A stretch of 64,000 bases of DNA, taken from assembly GCA_900469965.1 (NCBI GenBank), contig UBZP01000014.1, positions 62,001 through 126,000 of the forward strand, written 5' to 3'. Origin of the DNA: Hyphomicrobiales bacterium. GTDB taxonomy: Bacteria > Pseudomonadota > Alphaproteobacteria > Rhizobiales > Rhizobiaceae. A program made the position numbers and the translations under genes. Shown one piece after another: positions 61,592 to 64,000 of this stretch. Each line of letters starts with the position of its first letter. Position 1 is the first letter of the stretch. The notes beneath the pieces are model-generated. The model saw only the letters and a list, made by a program, of their open reading frames with translations. It did not search any database and was not told where the DNA came from.

Positions 61592-62413
61592 ATGTGCGGA
61601 CGCTTTGCATTGACCGAACCGGCCGCCAGGCTGAAGGAGTTCCTGGACGTCGTGGACGTGGAGGAGTTTCCGGCGCGGTACAACATTGCGCCGACCCAGC
61701 CGATCCTGGTGGTGATCGCAGGCGAGCGGCAGGAGCCGGGCAGCAACCTTCCCGACCGCAAGGCGCTGCTGGTGCGCTGGGGCTTCACGCCCTCCTGGGT
61801 CAAGGATCCGCGCGAATTCCCGCTTCTCATCAACGCCCGCGCGGAGACGGCGATCGGCAAGGCCTCCTTCCGCGCCGCCATGCGCCATCGGCGCATCCTC
61901 GTGCCGGCGAGCGGGTTCTATGAGTGGCATCGCCCGCCGAAAGGGTCGAAGGAGAAGTCGCAGGCCTACTGGATCCGGCCGAGGAACGGGCGGATCGTCG
62001 CCTTTGCAGGCCTGATGGAGACCTGGTCGTCGGCCGATGGATCGGAGGTGGACACCGGTGCGATCCTGACGACCGCCGCCAATGCCGCGATCGGCCGCAT
62101 TCATGATCGCATGCCGGTCGTGATAGAGCCGCGGGACTTCGCCCGCTGGCTGGATTGCAAGACGCAGGAACCGCGCGCGGTGGAAGACCTGCTGCGTCCG
62201 ATCGACGACGATTTCTTCGAAGCGGTCCCCGTCTCCGACCGGGTCAACAAGGTCGCCAACGTCGACCCGGAGATACAGGCGCCGCTTGCCCCGGCTCTTG
62301 CCGAGGCGGCCGCCCCATCAGCGGGGGAAAGGGCGCGGGAACGGCGCCGGAAGACCGGCACCGGAAACGATGAGGGCGGACCGGACGACGGCGGGCAGCT
62401 GTCGCTGCTCTGA
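61592..62413 (+). CDS. SOS response-associated peptidase (SRAP/YedK family)
   Basis: A 273-residue protein. The invariant start MCGRFALTEPAARL places catalytic Cys2 directly after the initiator Met, which fixes the start. FPARYNIAPTQPILVV, ARAETAIGKASFRAAM, VPASGFYEWH with the active-site Glu, and IHDRMPVVIEP with the His are all present. SRAP proteins form a thiazolidine crosslink to abasic sites in single-stranded DNA and protect them. The C-terminal 50 residues are disordered and charged. No obvious LexA box was seen upstream. Confidence 0.95.
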   Translation: MCGRFALTEPAARLKEFLDVVDVEEFPARYNIAPTQPILVVIAGERQEPGSNLPDRKALLVRWGFTPSWVKDPREFPLLINARAETAIGKASFRAAMRHRRILVPASGFYEWHRPPKGSKEKSQAYWIRPRNGRIVAFAGLMETWSSADGSEVDTGAILTTAANAAIGRIHDRMPVVIEPRDFARWLDCKTQEPRAVEDLLRPIDDDFFEAVPVSDRVNKVANVDPEIQAPLAPALAEAAAPSAGERARERRRKTGTGNDEGGPDDGGQLSLL

Positions 62414-62442
62414 CGGCCGCGCCGGTGGCATACCTGTTTGCA

Positions 62443-62458
62443 CGCGGGCAAGCCCGCG
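62443..62458. terminator. Hairpin between convergent genes
   Basis: CGCGGGC/GCCCGCG 7-bp stem with an AA loop, 30 bases after the SRAP stop and 27 bases after the end of the small gene on the other strand. No T-run; weak evidence. Confidence 0.35.
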
Positions 62459-62484
62459 CGCGAGAACCGGCCGCTCGGGCCTGC

Positions 62485-62679
62485 TCAGGCCTCTTCCATG
62501 TCCTGCAGGCAGGCCGGCAGGTCTTTCTTGTTCCCCTTGGTCCGCTTGTCCTCTTCCGGCTTGCGCTGGCTGGCTGCCGCCAGCACCGCCTTCAACCGCA
62601 GCGGTTTGTATTGTTCCTCGAGCTTCTCCGATTTTCGCGCTTTCGGCGAAGTTGAACCCTTCGCACCTACAGTAAACAT
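62485..62679 (-). CDS. Small basic hypothetical protein
   Basis: A 64-residue lysine-rich protein (KARKSEKLEEQYKPLRLKAV, then KPEEDKRTKGNKKDLPACL). No domain recognised. GGGAG lies six bases before the ATG, and the sequence upstream is AT-rich like a promoter. It is convergent with the SRAP gene. It could bind nucleic acid by charge, but nothing shows this. Confidence 0.5.
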   Translation of the reverse strand: MFTVGAKGSTSPKARKSEKLEEQYKPLRLKAVLAAASQRKPEEDKRTKGNKKDLPACLQDMEEA

Positions 62680-62692
62680 TATTTACTCCCAT

Positions 62693-63385
62693 TAATAATT
62701 CCGGAGCGTCAAGCTATCCTCATGTAGTGCCTGATGCGCCTTCGGAATATAGATGTCGATTTTGGTGAAATTCTGCCGAAAAGTCGAATTATGTTTGATC
62801 TCTCCGGCGAGAATGTCGTTAACAATGGTTAACGTGCGCACGATATACAGAACGAGAAGCCATGCGCCGGTGACCATGCCCCGCAAGCCGGTCAGGCGTT
62901 GGGGACGGATTTTTCCTGCCGTCGCGCGTTGATCTGCATGGCGGCGGCGATGACCGCCCTCAGCCCTGCCGGACGGCGCCGGTAGGTTGCACTCTTGCCG
63001 GGCGTCAGTCTGGCGGCAATTTTCGAGATCATCTTCGTTGTCCTCCGTCAGCCTGTTGTTGAATGTGCGGTGCCTGCTTTTTGCCAGCATCGGTCCGGGC
63101 ACGGTGTTTCCGAAGGAACAGGGCGGGCGGTTTTCCTTGCAGGCGCACCGGAGGGGAGGGGCGATGATCTTGAAGGGGCGACGATCTTGTCGATCCCGCG
63201 CCCGGGGCACCCTTGACCGCCGCGGATTCCGGCGCGATAAAGCGTTCCATGAAAACGGAACTCTGCATTATTTGCCGGAGCATTATTCGCTAGCTGCACA
63301 GCTGGCTTGGCCGTTTTCGTCTCCTGAAATCCCCAGATGACAAACGGGCCGGGCCAACCGGACGCTTGCCCTTGGGAGATTTTTG
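62693..63385. other. Intergenic region before cysS, with one very small gene candidate
   Basis: About 690 bases. The left part (62700-62840) is AT-rich and holds two GTTAAC copies at 62818-62823 and 62828-62833. The 46-codon frame at 62892-63032 on the minus strand is the only gene I can support. Before cysS there is CTTGGGAG as ribosome site. No riboswitch or T-box is visible. Confidence 0.5.
62892..63032 (-). CDS. Very small basic protein candidate (46 aa)
   Basis: A 46-residue frame whose ATG lies eight bases after a strong GGAGGA site. The product is basic (MISKIAARLTPGKSATYRRR, then AAAMQINARRQEK). No family is recognised. The clean ribosome site in a long gene-free stretch is the only argument; base composition is neutral. 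Confidence 0.45.
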   Translation of the reverse strand: MISKIAARLTPGKSATYRRRPAGLRAVIAAAMQINARRQEKSVPNA

Positions 63386-64000
63386 ATGGCCGACAAACCG
63401 GTCCTGACCCTCTACAACACGCTGACCCGGTCGAAGGCGCCGTTTGCGCCGATCGATCCGGACAATGTGCGTCTCTATGTCTGCGGCCCGACCGTCTACG
63501 ACTTCGCCCATATCGGCAACGCCCGCCCCGTGATCGTCTTCGACGTGCTGTTCCGGCTACTGCGGCATCTCCATGGCGAAAGCCACGTGACCTATGTCCG
63601 CAACATCACCGACGTCGACGACAAGATCAACGCGCGCGCGCTGCGCGACTTCGGCCGCGAGATCGACGCCGGCACGGTGACGCTGAACGAGGCGATCCGC
63701 CGCGTCACCGAGAAGACCGCCGACCAGTTCCACAAGGACGTGGCGGCGCTCGGCACGCTGCCGCCGACGCACGAGCCGCGCGCCACCGATTTCGTGCAGA
63801 AGCGGCAGGACGGCCGCGCCGACATGATCACGCTGATCGAGCGGCTGATCGAACGCGGCCATGCCTATCAGGCGGGCGGCGAGGTTCTGTTCGACACCTC
63901 CTGGTCGGGCTATGGCGAGCTGTCGAAGCGCAATCTCGACGAGCAGCAGGCCGGCGCCCGCGTCGCCGTCGACGGCCACAAGAAGAACCCCGGCGATTTC
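63386..64000 (+). CDS. cysS: Cysteinyl-tRNA synthetase CysS, N-terminal part
   Basis: The first 205 residues are in the window; the gene runs off the right edge. [20 protein letters not shown] holds the zinc-binding Cys and the HIGH-like HIGN motif near residues 32-45, and [16 protein letters not shown] follows. This is the class I catalytic core that charges tRNA-Cys. TTGGGAG precedes the ATG. The KMSKS loop and C-terminal domain lie outside the window. Confidence 0.95.
   Translation, partial: MADKPVLTLYNTLTRSKAPFAPIDPDNVRLYVCGPTVYDFAHIGNARPVIVFDVLFRLLRHLHGESHVTYVRNITDVDDKINARALRDFGREIDAGTVTLNEAIRRVTEKTADQFHKDVAALGTLPPTHEPRATDFVQKRQDGRADMITLIERLIERGHAYQAGGEVLFDTSWSGYGELSKRNLDEQQAGARVAVDGHKKNPGDF

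Noticed and set aside
62818-62833. CtrA-type site (paired TTAA boxes)
   Set aside because: The two GTTAAC copies are separated by six bases between TTAA boxes, not the seven of the CtrA consensus, and no cell-cycle gene is adjacent.

Overview
The window is a chromosomal segment of a GC-rich alphaproteobacterium of the order Hyphomicrobiales (Rhizobiales), probably Rhizobiaceae or a close family. The evidence is the Rhizobium-type porins, the NadQ-type regulator beside nadABC, an RpiR-family iolR next to iolC, EcfG-type general stress promoters, a second short FtsZ, and the core order dapA-smpB-rpoZ-rsh-acpS-lepB-rnc-era. I cannot name the genus. Both ends cut genes: iolC at the left (minus strand) and cysS at the right (plus strand).

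Region by region. 1-2.4 kb: inositol catabolism edge (iolC, iolR, a divergent Gfo/Idh/MocA oxidoreductase) with GGAA-N6-TTCC-like operators. 2.4-4.3 kb: a secreted RTX-type protein and a cytochrome P460-family protein. 4.5-7.2 kb: organic peroxide defence with ohr, divergent ohrR, a second ohr followed by a DUF3095 gene, and four copies of one operator core. 7.4-13.2 kb: an accessory zone with a YcxB-like protein, two related small proteins, two stress genes each behind a perfect EcfG promoter, tRNA-Ser(GCU) followed by a lower-GC DUF2971 gene, and a histone-H1-like DUF2934 protein. 13.5-19.4 kb: an FtsZ paralogue without the usual C-terminal tail, then three full porins and one tiny porin-like protein. 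19.6-33 kb: housekeeping core (hydrolase, slt, dapA, smpB, NYN protein, rpoZ, rsh, DUF3563, DUF2062, acpS, lepB, rnc, era). 33-44.6 kb: signalling and envelope genes between era and recO (GDPD, a GGDEF-EAL protein paired with a polyamine-type binding protein, cfa, parDE, tex, GAF-GGDEF, a second RTX protein). 44.7-51.5 kb: recO, a thioesterase, a giant DUF2339 membrane protein, a MOSC protein and an MFS transporter. 51.6-59.2 kb: NAD synthesis nadA-nadB-nadC, sodC, and a convergent four-gene overlapping operon ending in nadQ. 59.3-63 kb: conserved small rhizobial proteins, a Nudix hydrolase and an SRAP protein. 63.4 kb onward: cysS.

How the parts work together. NadQ is encoded 3.4 kb from a TGCTCA-ATG-TGAGCA palindrome just upstream of nadA, giving a local regulatory loop. 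OhrR can plausibly act on both ohr copies because the spacing of its putative sites is nearly identical in both places; the second site would also drive DUF3095, whose N-terminal half resembles a class III nucleotide cyclase. The binding protein and GGDEF-EAL gene overlap with no ABC transporter nearby, matching the layout of the Vibrio NspS/MbaA polyamine-to-c-di-GMP sensor. This is the strongest candidate for a little-described system here.

No CRISPR array, complete prophage, insertion sequence or rRNA was seen. All calls come from reading the sequence. Family names rest on recognised motifs, and no searches were run.
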